NCBI RefSeq assembly: GCF_034928825.1 | Contig: NZ_JAYFUL010000031.1 | Location: 1-64,000 of the forward strand | Source of the DNA: Arcicella aquatica | Lineage (GTDB): Bacteria > Bacteroidota > Bacteroidia > Cytophagales > Spirosomataceae | Reading direction: 5' to 3' | DNA: 64,000 bases | Program-made: the position numbers and the translations under genes | The notes under the pieces: model-generated | What the model was told of the DNA's origin: nothing | What the model saw: the letters and a program-made list of their open reading frames with translations, nothing else | Database searches by the model: none | Part shown: positions 18,128 through 26,802 of the stretch, piece by piece | Layout: each line of letters opens with the position of its first letter | Numbering within the stretch: the stretch's first letter is position 1

Positions 18128-18407
18128 ATACGTTCTCATCGAGAACAACAAAGCCGCTTCTGAACCATCAGAAGCGGCTTTTATTTTATGTACACGTAAC
18201 CCCAAATTCATAGCGGAAATCAAAAAATTCCGTACCCTCTCTACCATGGACGAGTACGTCCCAACCAATCAATATATCCAAATAAGAAAAAATTTACCTG
18301 TTATTTTAGAAGTCTCAGAAATAGAAGAAAACTTTAACGAAAAAGAACTAGCCAACGCTTTAAAGTATATGGCTAAGTGGTATTTTTATAATTGTTTACA
18401 AAGGTAA
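18114..18407 (+). CDS. Hypothetical protein containing an internal terminator hairpin (97 aa)
   Basis: The frame overlaps the end of the preceding gene and has protein-like composition (for example FILCTRNPKFIAEIKKF). However, codons 13-23 coincide with a perfect 14-bp terminator stem followed by a T-rich run (18150-18190). Either most transcripts stop before this gene is finished, making it attenuated, or the frame is a fortuitous extension past a terminator. No family recognised. Confidence 0.5.
   Translation: MNQPKYVLIENNKAASEPSEAAFILCTRNPKFIAEIKKFRTLSTMDEYVPTNQYIQIRKNLPVILEVSEIEENFNEKELANALKYMAKWYFYNCLQR
18150..18181. terminator. Perfect bidirectional terminator
   Basis: Stem AAAGCCGCTTCTGA / TCAGAAGCGGCTTT (14 bp) with loop ACCA, followed rightwards by TTATTTTATG. 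It lies 22 nt after the stop of the 83-aa gene. Reading leftwards it is also downstream of the 166-aa membrane protein gene. Confidence 0.85.
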
Positions 18408-18410
18408 CCC

Positions 18411-18911
18411 CTATTCATCATCATCTTTAATAGGATTTTTTGTATCCTGTGGCTTCAATACACTTTTTGTAGCTTTACTTAAGCCAAATCCACCTGCTAT
18501 ACCCGTTAAAAAGGTTAGCCAAGGGATAAAGAATGTTTCTTTAAAAAAAAGTATCAAAATCGTTATAATTGGCATTACGATCAAAACACCTAATAATACA
18601 TACCTAAATGTTTTTTGATTGATAACAGAAGCATCTATTTTTTTTAACTCAATTTCTTTGATAGCATCAAGTCTTGCTGAATTAAAAGTAAAAGCATTTT
18701 TCTCATTTTCTGCCATCGTATTCAAAACCTTATCAACTTGCTCCTTGTCAAGTTTACTAAGATCTAAAGTACTTTTACCACCTTTCTGCATAGCCATTAT
18801 TTCAAGTTCTTGAAACATCGCTCTTACATTCTGTTTTGGTACTTGTGGAGATACGACTTCTGCTTTTGCCTCATTTTCCTCATTCTCAGCAGTTTTTTCA
18901 ATATTGCTCAT
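18411..18911 (-). CDS. Putative membrane protein with C-terminal TM hairpin (166 aa)
   Basis: A long charged N-terminal region (residues 1-100, partly coiled) is followed by two adjacent transmembrane segments (about 105-122 and 127-148) and a short basic/acidic tail. This topology suits a cytoplasmic sensor domain anchored in the inner membrane. It might be a holin or a superinfection-exclusion protein, but no family is recognised. It overlaps the 118-aa gene upstream by 14 nt, so the two form a two-gene unit that is more AT-rich than the tail genes. Confidence 0.7.
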   Translation of the reverse strand: MSNIEKTAENEENEAKAEVVSPQVPKQNVRAMFQELEIMAMQKGGKSTLDLSKLDKEQVDKVLNTMAENEKNAFTFNSARLDAIKEIELKKIDASVINQKTFRYVLLGVLIVMPIITILILFFKETFFIPWLTFLTGIAGGFGLSKATKSVLKPQDTKNPIKDDDE

Positions 18912-19254
18912 TACTTATTAAACGGTGTTTTTTATTATAATAAAATACATTAGAATTATCCTCTTTCTCTTCACTGTTAAAAGTGGAAGCCAGTACTCTT
19001 TTAAACGCTCTATCTAAGGAATCTGATAAATCACCAAGTCTGCTTTCAAGAAAATACGTAGCTTTTCTTTCTTGATAAGCATCAATAATAAGCTTTTTAA
19101 AAGCTGTCACTTCTACATTTGACAACTCATTTTTAGAGGCATATTCATCAAAGGTCTCCAAAAATATATTCAAGGCCTCATCCAACGCTTCAGAACGTTT
19201 GTCTGAAAACTTCATAGGATTATTTGCAAATATATGTTTTTCAATGGCTGTCAT
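18898..19254 (-). CDS. Hypothetical protein, partner of the 166-aa membrane protein (118 aa)
   Basis: A soluble helical protein, first in a two-gene leftward unit. The 330 bases upstream are AT-rich and noncoding, then comes the inverted-repeat element at 19.59-19.85 kb. No domain recognised. Confidence 0.65.
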   Translation of the reverse strand: MTAIEKHIFANNPMKFSDKRSEALDEALNIFLETFDEYASKNELSNVEVTAFKKLIIDAYQERKATYFLESRLGDLSDSLDRAFKRVLASTFNSEEKEDNSNVFYYNKKHRLISNEQY

Positions 19255-19587
19255 ACTATTTCAAATTTTCTCATTCTTATTTTCCTTTACTACTTCCGTG
19301 TAGCTTCCGTGAAATAACGCTAAATTTACAATAAAAATTACAGCAAAAAACACATATCTGTATTATTTTTACTTACAAAGTGCTATATAATTATTATTTT
19401 TATATACACAGAATTCCAAATAAATTCCTTTATTATTTAAAAGCCAACCACGAAACTAATGGGTAATAAATAGTTCTATAATGATAAAATCAAATTATGA
19501 ACTATTTAGTTGAAAGTCATGTTTTTTAAGCTAACATACCAGAAAATATATTTTATTTTACAGTTTAAAAATTAAATAACAATATTA
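19255..19587. other. AT-rich noncoding gap
   Basis: About 330 bp upstream of the 118-aa gene. It contains a short direct repeat (CTTCCGTG twice, 11 bp apart, at about 19,289-19,310) that resembles the CTCCGTGAAAC end of the nearby inverted repeat. No gene seen; it probably holds the promoter of the leftward pair. Confidence 0.5.
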
Positions 19588-19846
19588 GGTTTCACGGAGT
19601 CAACAACTTCGATTTCAACAATATCTTGTGATAATATCCCATTTTTCTCTCTATTGGTACATTGTGTAATAAGTTTTATGAGCATTATTTTTAGTAAAAT
19701 GAACTTTTTCAACGTAAACAAAAAAGGAGAAAACATGAAAACAACAATTAACAATTTCGCTAACAATCTAATGAGTGCATTTTGGGGAACAATTGCTAAT
19801 GTAGAAGGAAGTATTATTGCAGGTAAATTGTTGACTCCGTGAAACC
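19588..19846. mobile_element. 259-bp element with perfect 19-bp terminal inverted repeats
   Basis: Left end GGTTTCACGGAGTCAACAA (19588-19606) and right end TTGTTGACTCCGTGAAACC (19828-19846) are exact reverse complements. The interior is AT-rich and encodes one small rightward peptide. I see no target-site duplication at the boundaries. The structure fits a MITE-like non-autonomous element, an invertible segment, or a transcript whose ends pair. No transposase or invertase is in the window. Confidence 0.75.
19735..19842 (+). CDS. Small peptide inside the inverted-repeat element (35 aa)
   Basis: The ATG is preceded at 5 nt by AAGGAGA, a strong Shine-Dalgarno sequence that is rare in this genome. 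The peptide is short and fairly hydrophobic, and its last four codons plus the stop lie inside the right terminal repeat. Coding is plausible because of the ribosome site, but unproven. Confidence 0.4.
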   Translation: MKTTINNFANNLMSAFWGTIANVEGSIIAGKLLTP

Positions 19847-19874
19847 ACACCTTCAATTCAGTTTTTATAACAAA

Positions 19875-21299
19875 TCAACTCCCTACCAACAACCCACTAA
19901 AAGCCTTCGTAATAGGCAATTCCCCTGATAACTGAGCCACCAAATATTCAATACCATTCAAAAAAATCTTTCTAGTAAAATCAAGCTTCGCCAAATCTAC
20001 TTCATTCAATACAAATTCCTTTTTTAGATAAAACTGCCCAGCTCTCATACTTTCCAAAACCGACCAATGTTTGGCCTTTAAGCCATCCGTTCCATTCCAG
20101 TAAAGTGATGTACCGTTTAAGGTTGGTAAAGCCCGTGGGTAGCCGTCAACCATGCCATTCCAAAACAATAGTTTGGGTGCTACCTTTTTGGCTAATTGTT
20201 CAAATTGGGCTGTCACACCTTCCTGCCTTACTTCGGCCAATCCTGTGGCTTCATTGACTAACGTTGTTGAAAACTCTGAGGTAACTTTGGCAATGCCTGT
20301 ATAATACTGGTTGCTGTAGGCTGGTGTAACATAGTCGGCTAAAACCGCTGGTTTATCTTTTGCCAAAGCGTCGGAAGCATCTAATTTATAGCCCAGCTGT
20401 AGCCTTGGGTTTTGTTCTGGTATTTTTACCTCGCCAACCAATCCTTTATCGCTCCAGTCGGTGACGGCTGGTAAAGCTAGGTCGTCCTCCCAAAAATCAA
20501 TTTTAAATACTTTGTTTATTGGGTCAATACTAAACTTTAGATTGGGCAATTTTCTAAGCTCCAATAAAAATTGTTCTATTGTCAGCTCAGGTAAATGTCG
20601 GCTAACATTTACAATATTTTCACCATCCAAAGCCCGAAGATTAAACAATACTAATTTACTCCAAGTAGGATGCTCCAGAAAGCTTCCAGTGATAGTGGTT
20701 TGAGTAATTTCAGCAATTTTTAGCAATACCCATTTCACAAACATAAATGGCACTCTTGGACTGTTTGCTAGTAAATACGAACCATCCACATAATCATTTA
20801 CTTTGTTGGTGTAGCCAATAGTTGCTCCCTTATCCGCATAATAAGCCGTATTTACAATGGTAGGCAAACAGTAGGCTTCTGTTCCGCCTTGGCTATGAAC
20901 GCCATCAACTACGTTTAATGGCAATGTGCCAAACTCGGAAATTTCAGTAAGCAAACGGCTTTGATAATCGCCAAAGAAACTACTAAAAGCCTCTTTTGTA
21001 TCACCTACATAACCGTTTTTCTGAGAGGCTTCTTTTAAGCTAAAAACGCCTTCATGAATCAGCTCTCCACCAAATACATATTCAAACAAAAATTCTGGTA
21101 AGTGTCCACCTGTCTGGGGTTCTTCCCAATAGCCAAATACTTTTTGGTTGCGTGGACTAAAGGGTAAATTCGGCAATTTGATATTACTCTCGGGAATCAT
21201 CTCATACAATAAATGAGGGTTAATCAAATCTATTGTTGGTGGTGTTTCTGTACTAACATCTACCGTTTGCCCATTAATTTTTAAGTTTAAACTACTCAT
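19875..21299 (-). CDS. Phage tail/baseplate protein (474 aa)
   Basis: A large soluble protein starting MSSLNLKING, preferred over a TTG three codons upstream. Its N-terminal beta-rich part and KFSIDPINKVFKIDFWEDD segment resemble hub/tail-lysin-region proteins of Bacteroidota phages, but I cannot name a family. It follows the 679-aa protein by 59 bp of TAATCACCAATCACTAA-type repeats. Probable baseplate or distal tail component. Confidence 0.65.
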   Translation of the reverse strand: MSSLNLKINGQTVDVSTETPPTIDLINPHLLYEMIPESNIKLPNLPFSPRNQKVFGYWEEPQTGGHLPEFLFEYVFGGELIHEGVFSLKEASQKNGYVGDTKEAFSSFFGDYQSRLLTEISEFGTLPLNVVDGVHSQGGTEAYCLPTIVNTAYYADKGATIGYTNKVNDYVDGSYLLANSPRVPFMFVKWVLLKIAEITQTTITGSFLEHPTWSKLVLFNLRALDGENIVNVSRHLPELTIEQFLLELRKLPNLKFSIDPINKVFKIDFWEDDLALPAVTDWSDKGLVGEVKIPEQNPRLQLGYKLDASDALAKDKPAVLADYVTPAYSNQYYTGIAKVTSEFSTTLVNEATGLAEVRQEGVTAQFEQLAKKVAPKLLFWNGMVDGYPRALPTLNGTSLYWNGTDGLKAKHWSVLESMRAGQFYLKKEFVLNEVDLAKLDFTRKIFLNGIEYLVAQLSGELPITKAFSGLLVGS

Positions 21300-21358
21300 A
21301 TAAATCAATTTAAGAAATGTATTTTAGGCAATCACAACCAATGACTAATCACCAATCA

Positions 21359-23398
21359 CTAATAACTAATTTTAACAAGATATACCCTTGATCCAGACGG
21401 GATTTGTGCATGTGGTATTTCAATATCGGCATAGTTATCAGCTGTAGGTACTTGAGCAACATTATAAATCAAATTGCCATTTACATACACTTTTAAACCA
21501 AAATTAGCACCGTATAAGATAAAACGCCATCCTCTGTTTGTTAGGTAATTGGTGGGTAAATTAAAGCCCCAGTAGCCCTGCGGATAAACATCTGTTTGCC
21601 CCACCTGATTCTGTAAAAACCACATATTACCCTTACCTATACCATTACGATCATCCTTTGATACACCGTCGCCACCCACAAAACCCGTTTGCCTAAAATG
21701 GGCATAACCTACAGGGGTAGCATAGGTATAGTCATAAGGATTGAGCACACAATCGCCAAATAGGTTGGCGTATTCTTGGGTGTTGGTAGTAGTATATTCC
21801 AGCTCAGCCAGCTGTTGTGCTTCGCCTGGGCTTTCGCTTCCGTATTTGCCTGCAGGGATGGTAATCGTGGCATAACCTCCCACTTTACCCATGCTACAAT
21901 TTAAACGGATAAAAGTGCCTGAGCGGATAATAGCGGTATTGGGATAAGGCGAACTACCAGGCGTAATATTGGGGTTAATCAAGTAAGGTAAATAATCAGC
22001 ATCACCTTCAACATTGGGCTTCATTGTCAAAGGTTTAAAAATACTTCTATCGTCTTCATACACCTTTCGCAATCGAGCGGGCTTCATTCTGCCAGTACGT
22101 TTTCCGAAACCATCCAGAATATGCGAAAAGTCTAAACCTTCCCAAATCGTAGCACGTGCTTGAGTCGCTCCAGTGCCTGGTGCGTCACTATAATTCTGGA
22201 TAACTTTATCCAGCATAAACGAAAAGCTTCTGGCTATTACATCCGTATTGTCCTCGGTGTCTATCAATTCGTTGGTATTTCGACGAATAGGTAAATGTCC
22301 TTTCTCTGTGATAAAATACATTTCATCGGATAACATCAGCTCGTCTAAATACCGCAAATACTTTTTAGCATTCCGATCAAACCAACCCGTCGAAATCGTC
22401 AATTCACGATGTCCCTCCGTATTAATAGCCACCATTTCCAGCCAATCAATACTCTTTTGTTGGTTGTCTCTTTGGGCAAATGTCTGGGTAACTTTTAAGG
22501 TTTCCGAGCCTTTACCAATCAATCGTAATGTATCAAAACCTCCCAAAGAATTACTAAACAAAATGTGTCTTTCGTTAGGTCTGAATTGTGGATCTATGAT
22601 ATAAGTTCTTACTTCCGAAAACCGTCTGTTTTGTTCATCCGATAACCAAACATCATATTTCACCACATCATCGCCAAGCCCTAAAGCTTCAGCTCCCACA
22701 GGACAAAGTACAATCATATTCATGGCCACGTTTTCAAGATTACCTTTGGTGAAAACCGTGCTGGTTTTATCGGCTTTGTAAGCTTCTATTCTTAAACATA
22801 CTTTGGAAGGTCTAGGGAAAAAGTTGATTAAAAACGAAAGGTATTCTTCCTGCGTTTTACCAATTACCTTTTCGTTGGGTTGCCACGTCAAGAATTGGCG
22901 TTTCTGAGCCTGATTTACATTCCAGAAGGAATCCTGCCAGATAATAAAATCTTCGTCAGAAAGCCCAGCTTTGATACACCATTTAGTCGGTAAAGTAGCA
23001 TCAAGATTTACCGCTGGCGTACCACCAGTTACAACCTCACGAAGTTTAAAGGGTGTTGTTTGGCTAACAACGGTACTCATTTTGTTTTGCTTCCAATAGG
23101 GCTTTTGGTAGGTAAGCAAACCGTCTAATTTACCGTTTCTACGATTGTACTCAAACAAAGCTCCCGAAAACGAGCTAGTATTCCCTTGGCTCTGTACGGG
23201 TGCTTCTTTTCCACGACTTTGGTGTAAAGATTCAAAAGCCAACGACTGAGGAAAGGTTGGCACTTGAATATCTAAAGAATAAGCTAAACCCACCCTTGAG
23301 GTCATCTCAGGATCAGCCGCTTCAATAGTATGTAACAAACGGTTTCGACTAAAAACCAAAGGAACAAATGAAATATCGGTAAGTAATTGATCAGGCAT
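21359..23398 (-). CDS. Large tail/baseplate protein with DUF5977-like segment
   Basis: A 679-aa structural protein. Residues 485-560 (IRLNCSMGKVGGYATITIP, then PAGKYGSESPGEAQQLAE, then YANLFGDC) resemble the DUF5977 repeat found in large surface and phage proteins of Bacteroidota. The C-terminal 110 residues look like a carbohydrate-binding beta sandwich (GWRFILYGANFGLKVYVNG). Likely a tail-tip or adsorption protein. Flanked by intergenic word repeats on both sides. Confidence 0.65.
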   Translation of the reverse strand: MPDQLLTDISFVPLVFSRNRLLHTIEAADPEMTSRVGLAYSLDIQVPTFPQSLAFESLHQSRGKEAPVQSQGNTSSFSGALFEYNRRNGKLDGLLTYQKPYWKQNKMSTVVSQTTPFKLREVVTGGTPAVNLDATLPTKWCIKAGLSDEDFIIWQDSFWNVNQAQKRQFLTWQPNEKVIGKTQEEYLSFLINFFPRPSKVCLRIEAYKADKTSTVFTKGNLENVAMNMIVLCPVGAEALGLGDDVVKYDVWLSDEQNRRFSEVRTYIIDPQFRPNERHILFSNSLGGFDTLRLIGKGSETLKVTQTFAQRDNQQKSIDWLEMVAINTEGHRELTISTGWFDRNAKKYLRYLDELMLSDEMYFITEKGHLPIRRNTNELIDTEDNTDVIARSFSFMLDKVIQNYSDAPGTGATQARATIWEGLDFSHILDGFGKRTGRMKPARLRKVYEDDRSIFKPLTMKPNVEGDADYLPYLINPNITPGSSPYPNTAIIRSGTFIRLNCSMGKVGGYATITIPAGKYGSESPGEAQQLAELEYTTTNTQEYANLFGDCVLNPYDYTYATPVGYAHFRQTGFVGGDGVSKDDRNGIGKGNMWFLQNQVGQTDVYPQGYWGFNLPTNYLTNRGWRFILYGANFGLKVYVNGNLIYNVAQVPTADNYADIEIPHAQIPSGSRVYLVKISY

Positions 23399-23400
23399 AA

Positions 23401-23556
23401 AATAAGCTTTAGGCGATACGCTGTAGGCCGTAAGCTTTCTGCTTTCGGACTTTGGATATCGGCATTAAAAATCTGTGTAAATCAGCGGTATCAAATCAGC
23501 GAAAATCAGCGGGTAAAAAAGCTTATAGCCTAAAGTCTACCGCCTACAGCAAAAAA
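23401..23556. repeat. Intergenic word-repeat block (GCTTTAGGC / AATCAGCG families)
   Basis: Contains GCTTTAGGC...GTAAGCTTTC at one end and its near reverse complement AAGCTTATAGCCTAAAG at the other, with AAATCAGCG repeated three times between them. The block can fold on itself. Related blocks lie at 28,111-28,200 and 28,502-28,615. Confidence 0.8.
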
Positions 23557-23557
23557 A

Positions 23558-24019
23558 CTAATTATAAAATTCATTAGCCGTCAATCCAACCCTAATAGTC
23601 AATTCATAACCCCACGCTGAATCCAAGGTTACGTACATCACAGGATCTAGCGAAACGTCGTTTAAATCAAACCAACATGCTTTTTCATCCAGATAAAGCC
23701 TGTTCAGCTGCTTTACGATTTGGCTGGCTGTTTTCTCGCAAAACTCAAATGCCTGGTCTTGACTTTCGTAATCGCTCAGATCTCCTTTTTCCAAGATGTA
23801 CAGCTTTACATCAAAATTGGCAATGGTTAGTCCATTGGTCGTTTCCCTTACTCGGTAACGGGGTCGCATGACAAAAACACCAGGATAAACATCCGTACTA
23901 ACACTAGCAGCTGTAAAGCGATCCATCCTGTCACCGTCCGACATGGCCACATAAACAATCCCTTCTTGCTCAAGGCAAATAGGTTTGATAAAATCCCAGA
24001 AATGTGTGGTGGGTGTCAT
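23558..24019 (-). CDS. Phage tail protein (153 aa)
   Basis: A compact protein with conserved-looking aromatic/acidic segments (FWDFIKPICLEQEGIVYV). Its size and place fit a tail terminator/completion protein. It overlaps the upstream gene by 4 nt (ATGA). No family recognised. Confidence 0.6.
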   Translation of the reverse strand: MTPTTHFWDFIKPICLEQEGIVYVAMSDGDRMDRFTAASVSTDVYPGVFVMRPRYRVRETTNGLTIANFDVKLYILEKGDLSDYESQDQAFEFCEKTASQIVKQLNRLYLDEKACWFDLNDVSLDPVMYVTLDSAWGYELTIRVGLTANEFYN

Positions 24020-24879
24020 ATACTATGTTGTTGTTTTTGTGCTGCTAATTGTTCTTTTAAATCTTTGCGATGTTCCTCCAGAAAAAGAAACACATCGTGG
24101 ATATTGGCCGAAAGTGTACGGCTCATATCGCCAAAGATTCCTTTCTCTGCTAAAAGGTGCTGATTTTTGATTAATCCCTGCCCAGGATAATCATCTTCGC
24201 CTACGCCATCAATCCCATTATCCATGATTTCGTATTGCTCGAAAACACTTTTAACCGAGCTCGCAAAATACACCATGATGGCAATCTTTTGAGCCGTATC
24301 CAATTGCTCCAGCTCTTTAGCAAAGGCTTTCGACCAATGTGGATTGTAGGGCGTTCGGTGGTCACCATTCCAGCTTGCTTCCTCCATATAAAAGGCTTCG
24401 CTTCGCCTTGGTCGACAAACGGTAGCGATCAGATAATTGAGCCTTTCGTCGCCAACTACTAACTGTTTTACAAAAGCCTGAAGATGGATATAGCCATCCG
24501 ACAGCTCCCCAAAACTCATATTGACAAAGCCTTCATCAAACAAAAGCAGCTCAATACCTTTTACCGTTACCGATTCAAAAGGCTTGGTGGTCATGTCGTC
24601 AGTCCACATCCAGCTCACCAATGTTAGCACTTGGTGCAAGGCCTCAGCATTTTGATTTTTCACTTCATCACTCAGTGTTTTACCAAAATAATGATAACAG
24701 AATTTACCCCAAGTAGTCTCGCTAATACCCAGCACCAACCGCAGCACCTCATGGTAGGTTTCGGGCGATTCTGGTTTGACAAAAATTGCCTCTAACAGTT
24801 TGGGAAGCTTTTTGATGGGTACTTCTTCCCAGCTTGCTGGAATCTGAAATTTTTCTCCAGCCAATATTATTTCTGTCAT
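24016..24879 (-). CDS. Phage protein of unknown function (287 aa)
   Basis: A mostly helical acidic protein beginning with a short beta segment (IILAGEKFQIPASWEEV). It overlaps both neighbours by 4 nt, so it belongs to a tightly coupled late segment. It might be a tail assembly protein, by position. No domain recognised. Confidence 0.65.
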   Translation of the reverse strand: MTEIILAGEKFQIPASWEEVPIKKLPKLLEAIFVKPESPETYHEVLRLVLGISETTWGKFCYHYFGKTLSDEVKNQNAEALHQVLTLVSWMWTDDMTTKPFESVTVKGIELLLFDEGFVNMSFGELSDGYIHLQAFVKQLVVGDERLNYLIATVCRPRRSEAFYMEEASWNGDHRTPYNPHWSKAFAKELEQLDTAQKIAIMVYFASSVKSVFEQYEIMDNGIDGVGEDDYPGQGLIKNQHLLAEKGIFGDMSRTLSANIHDVFLFLEEHRKDLKEQLAAQKQQHSI

Positions 24880-25202
24880 AGCTCGTTCTTGGTGATATCG
24901 CCTTTTAATAGGCTATCATTTTTTTGAATAAGCTTTTGCATCTCAAAATTTTGCTCTGAAATTCTTCTGGCTAAAATTCTATTTTCGACAATTGCTCCAC
25001 GGAAAGCAGCTACGCAAGTATCACAAAGTCCCTCGGAGTATTTTTCTATACTATCCAGCTTGACCCTCATGGTTGAGATTTGCTGAACTTTGTAAAAGGT
25101 AGTATCTTTTTTAGGTTTTGCCTGATTGTGGGCTGGACTGATTGACCCTAAAAATGAAAATGATAGGGCTGTAATACAACTAAAGATTAATATAGTTTTC
25201 AT
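24876..25202 (-). CDS. Small exported coiled-coil protein next to the endolysin (108 aa)
   Basis: An N-terminal signal peptide (about residues 1-22, FSCITALSFSFLGS) is followed by a helical segment with a CDTC pair near residues 60-63 and a coiled-coil C-terminus. Its start overlaps the endolysin gene by 23 nt. This arrangement suggests a lysis accessory or spanin-like protein, but no lipobox is evident. Confidence 0.6.
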   Translation of the reverse strand: MKTILIFSCITALSFSFLGSISPAHNQAKPKKDTTFYKVQQISTMRVKLDSIEKYSEGLCDTCVAAFRGAIVENRILARRISEQNFEMQKLIQKNDSLLKGDITKNEL

Positions 25203-25824
25203 GTTTGTGTATTTGTTTTAAAGTAGAAATCCTGTTGAGCCATCCTTTTAAAAACTTCTTTTGCTTGCCAACGCCAATTTTTAAATAATGCTTTTCTCGG
25301 TATTGATAAATAAAATGATAGAGGCGATTGGCATTCGTTTTATTGATTTTCTCAATCGTTTTTGTCCCCATCACCCCATCGGGTTTTAACTTCAAATAGG
25401 TTTGAATCGCTTTGATATGTTTGTTTTTAACACCTGGTCCACAATTGACAATCAGATCACTGGTAATTTCAGCAATGGCTTGATTATCTACCTCGGATAA
25501 ATGATAGGTATCCCAGTACTGTTTTTGATAAATTGGCCGAACGTCGTTAAGGGTGGTTACTCGTAAATCATTAGCGTTCAGGACTCCGTTTTTATCTTTG
25601 TCGCAGCCAATCCAAACGACTTTGGTTTGGTTACACCACATCAAATAGGTATAAAGCGTAATGCCAAACTTGGTGGCTCCGCCTTTATCATACTGGATGA
25701 TTACAAAATATAATCCTTCAGCTTTCATCAAATGAGGGAAAAACAAGTCAAACCTTGCTGCCCAAATAGTAGTATTCATCATGACCAATAGGCCACAGAG
25801 TGTAAAAGTCTTTTTAAAATTCAT
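25180..25824 (-). CDS. GH108-type phage endolysin with signal peptide
   Basis: A peptidoglycan hydrolase (lysozyme-like N-acetylmuramidase) of 214 aa. The catalytic Glu is E36 in KAEGLYF, where most family members read EGGY. DKGGATKFGI at 46-55 is the second family motif. A calcium-loop-like DKDKNGVLNANDL at 76-88 precedes the second half, and LKPDGVMGTKTIEKIN is a peptidoglycan-binding motif. The first 22 residues form a signal peptide or signal-anchor, implying Sec-dependent export rather than holin-only release. Confidence 0.85.
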   Translation of the reverse strand: MNFKKTFTLCGLLVMMNTTIWAARFDLFFPHLMKAEGLYFVIIQYDKGGATKFGITLYTYLMWCNQTKVVWIGCDKDKNGVLNANDLRVTTLNDVRPIYQKQYWDTYHLSEVDNQAIAEITSDLIVNCGPGVKNKHIKAIQTYLKLKPDGVMGTKTIEKINKTNANRLYHFIYQYREKHYLKIGVGKQKKFLKGWLNRISTLKQIHKHENYINL

Positions 25825-25845
25825 GGTGTAGCAATCTATTTAAAC

Positions 25846-26802
25846 TTATAAAATCACATGGGGCTTGTCCGTAAAATCATCCGCTTCAAAATCATTATTA
25901 AGCAAATTCTTTTGATAATAAGCCGCCCATTGTGTCGCTGTGGCGTTATCGTTCATAAAGGTTTCAATGTTCTTTAAGAACTTAGTGCCGTCGTTCCAAA
26001 GTGCCTGTTTTTGGCTATTCTTTAGTTTGTCAGAGGCCGTTTCTTCTTCTCGTGTGCCATCTTTAAACCTTGCCTCCCTGATTCCGTTCATATCCACTAC
26101 TAATGGCAAATATGGGTAGGCTTCGTATAAACTTAGGTACGCCAAAGCCCATTGAATATGGTTGATAAGCTGTTTTTCAAGACTTGAAAGCTCTGTGCCG
26201 TTTTGCCATTTTTCCTTCAAGACATCAAAAACAGCATTGGTTAAAAGCGGCCTGATATAACTATTTTCAGCTCGTTCTATGTAAGTAGTCAGCACATCAA
26301 AAAATCTTGAATTTCGGCCGACTAACGTTATTTTTCTACCGAGCTCACTGGCTGAGCGAATAAAGAGCCTTCTGCGGATTTTATAGGCTTCAGTACCTTT
26401 CCAACTTTCTGGCTCTACTTCCTCCAGCAATTGATAGAAATCTTCCTGAAGCTTATCAACCATGGTCATGTTTGCCTCTCGGCTATCGACATATTCCCAT
26501 TTGGTAATGGCGACGGAATTGGCTGGTGAGCTTTTCATCAAGCCTAAATCCCCAACTTTTAGTTTTAAATGTGGGAAGGCTAAATCATACCCTTGCCAAG
26601 CTTCTATTCCTTTGGCTAAATCTGCGAGCTCGGCCATGTCTTCGTCGCTTTGATTATTGGCCAATTCAGTATAAAACTCTCTACCAATTTGTTTTCGGAA
26701 TGTTCGGGCAGCCATTTTTACAAAAGGCTCAACAGTTTTCCAATTGATTGATGATTGAATACCGCCCAGCTGTGCTTTGAATATGGTTTCGTTTACTAAC
26801 AT
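25846..26802 (-). CDS. DUF6712-like phage protein (318 aa)
   Basis: A helical 318-aa protein beginning MLVNETIF, resembling the DUF6712 family common in Bacteroidota prophages next to the portal gene. Its ATG shares one base with the portal stop (TAATG), so the two are co-translated. Probably a head or head-tail component; molecular role not established. Confidence 0.65.
   Translation of the reverse strand: MLVNETIFKAQLGGIQSSINWKTVEPFVKMAARTFRKQIGREFYTELANNQSDEDMAELADLAKGIEAWQGYDLAFPHLKLKVGDLGLMKSSPANSVAITKWEYVDSREANMTMVDKLQEDFYQLLEEVEPESWKGTEAYKIRRRLFIRSASELGRKITLVGRNSRFFDVLTTYIERAENSYIRPLLTNAVFDVLKEKWQNGTELSSLEKQLINHIQWALAYLSLYEAYPYLPLVVDMNGIREARFKDGTREEETASDKLKNSQKQALWNDGTKFLKNIETFMNDNATATQWAAYYQKNLLNNDFEADDFTDKPHVIL

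Noticed and set aside
19572..19856. Leftward 94-codon frame spanning the inverted-repeat element
   Set aside because: Begins with TTG inside one repeat end and is the antisense of the better supported 35-codon frame with a Shine-Dalgarno.
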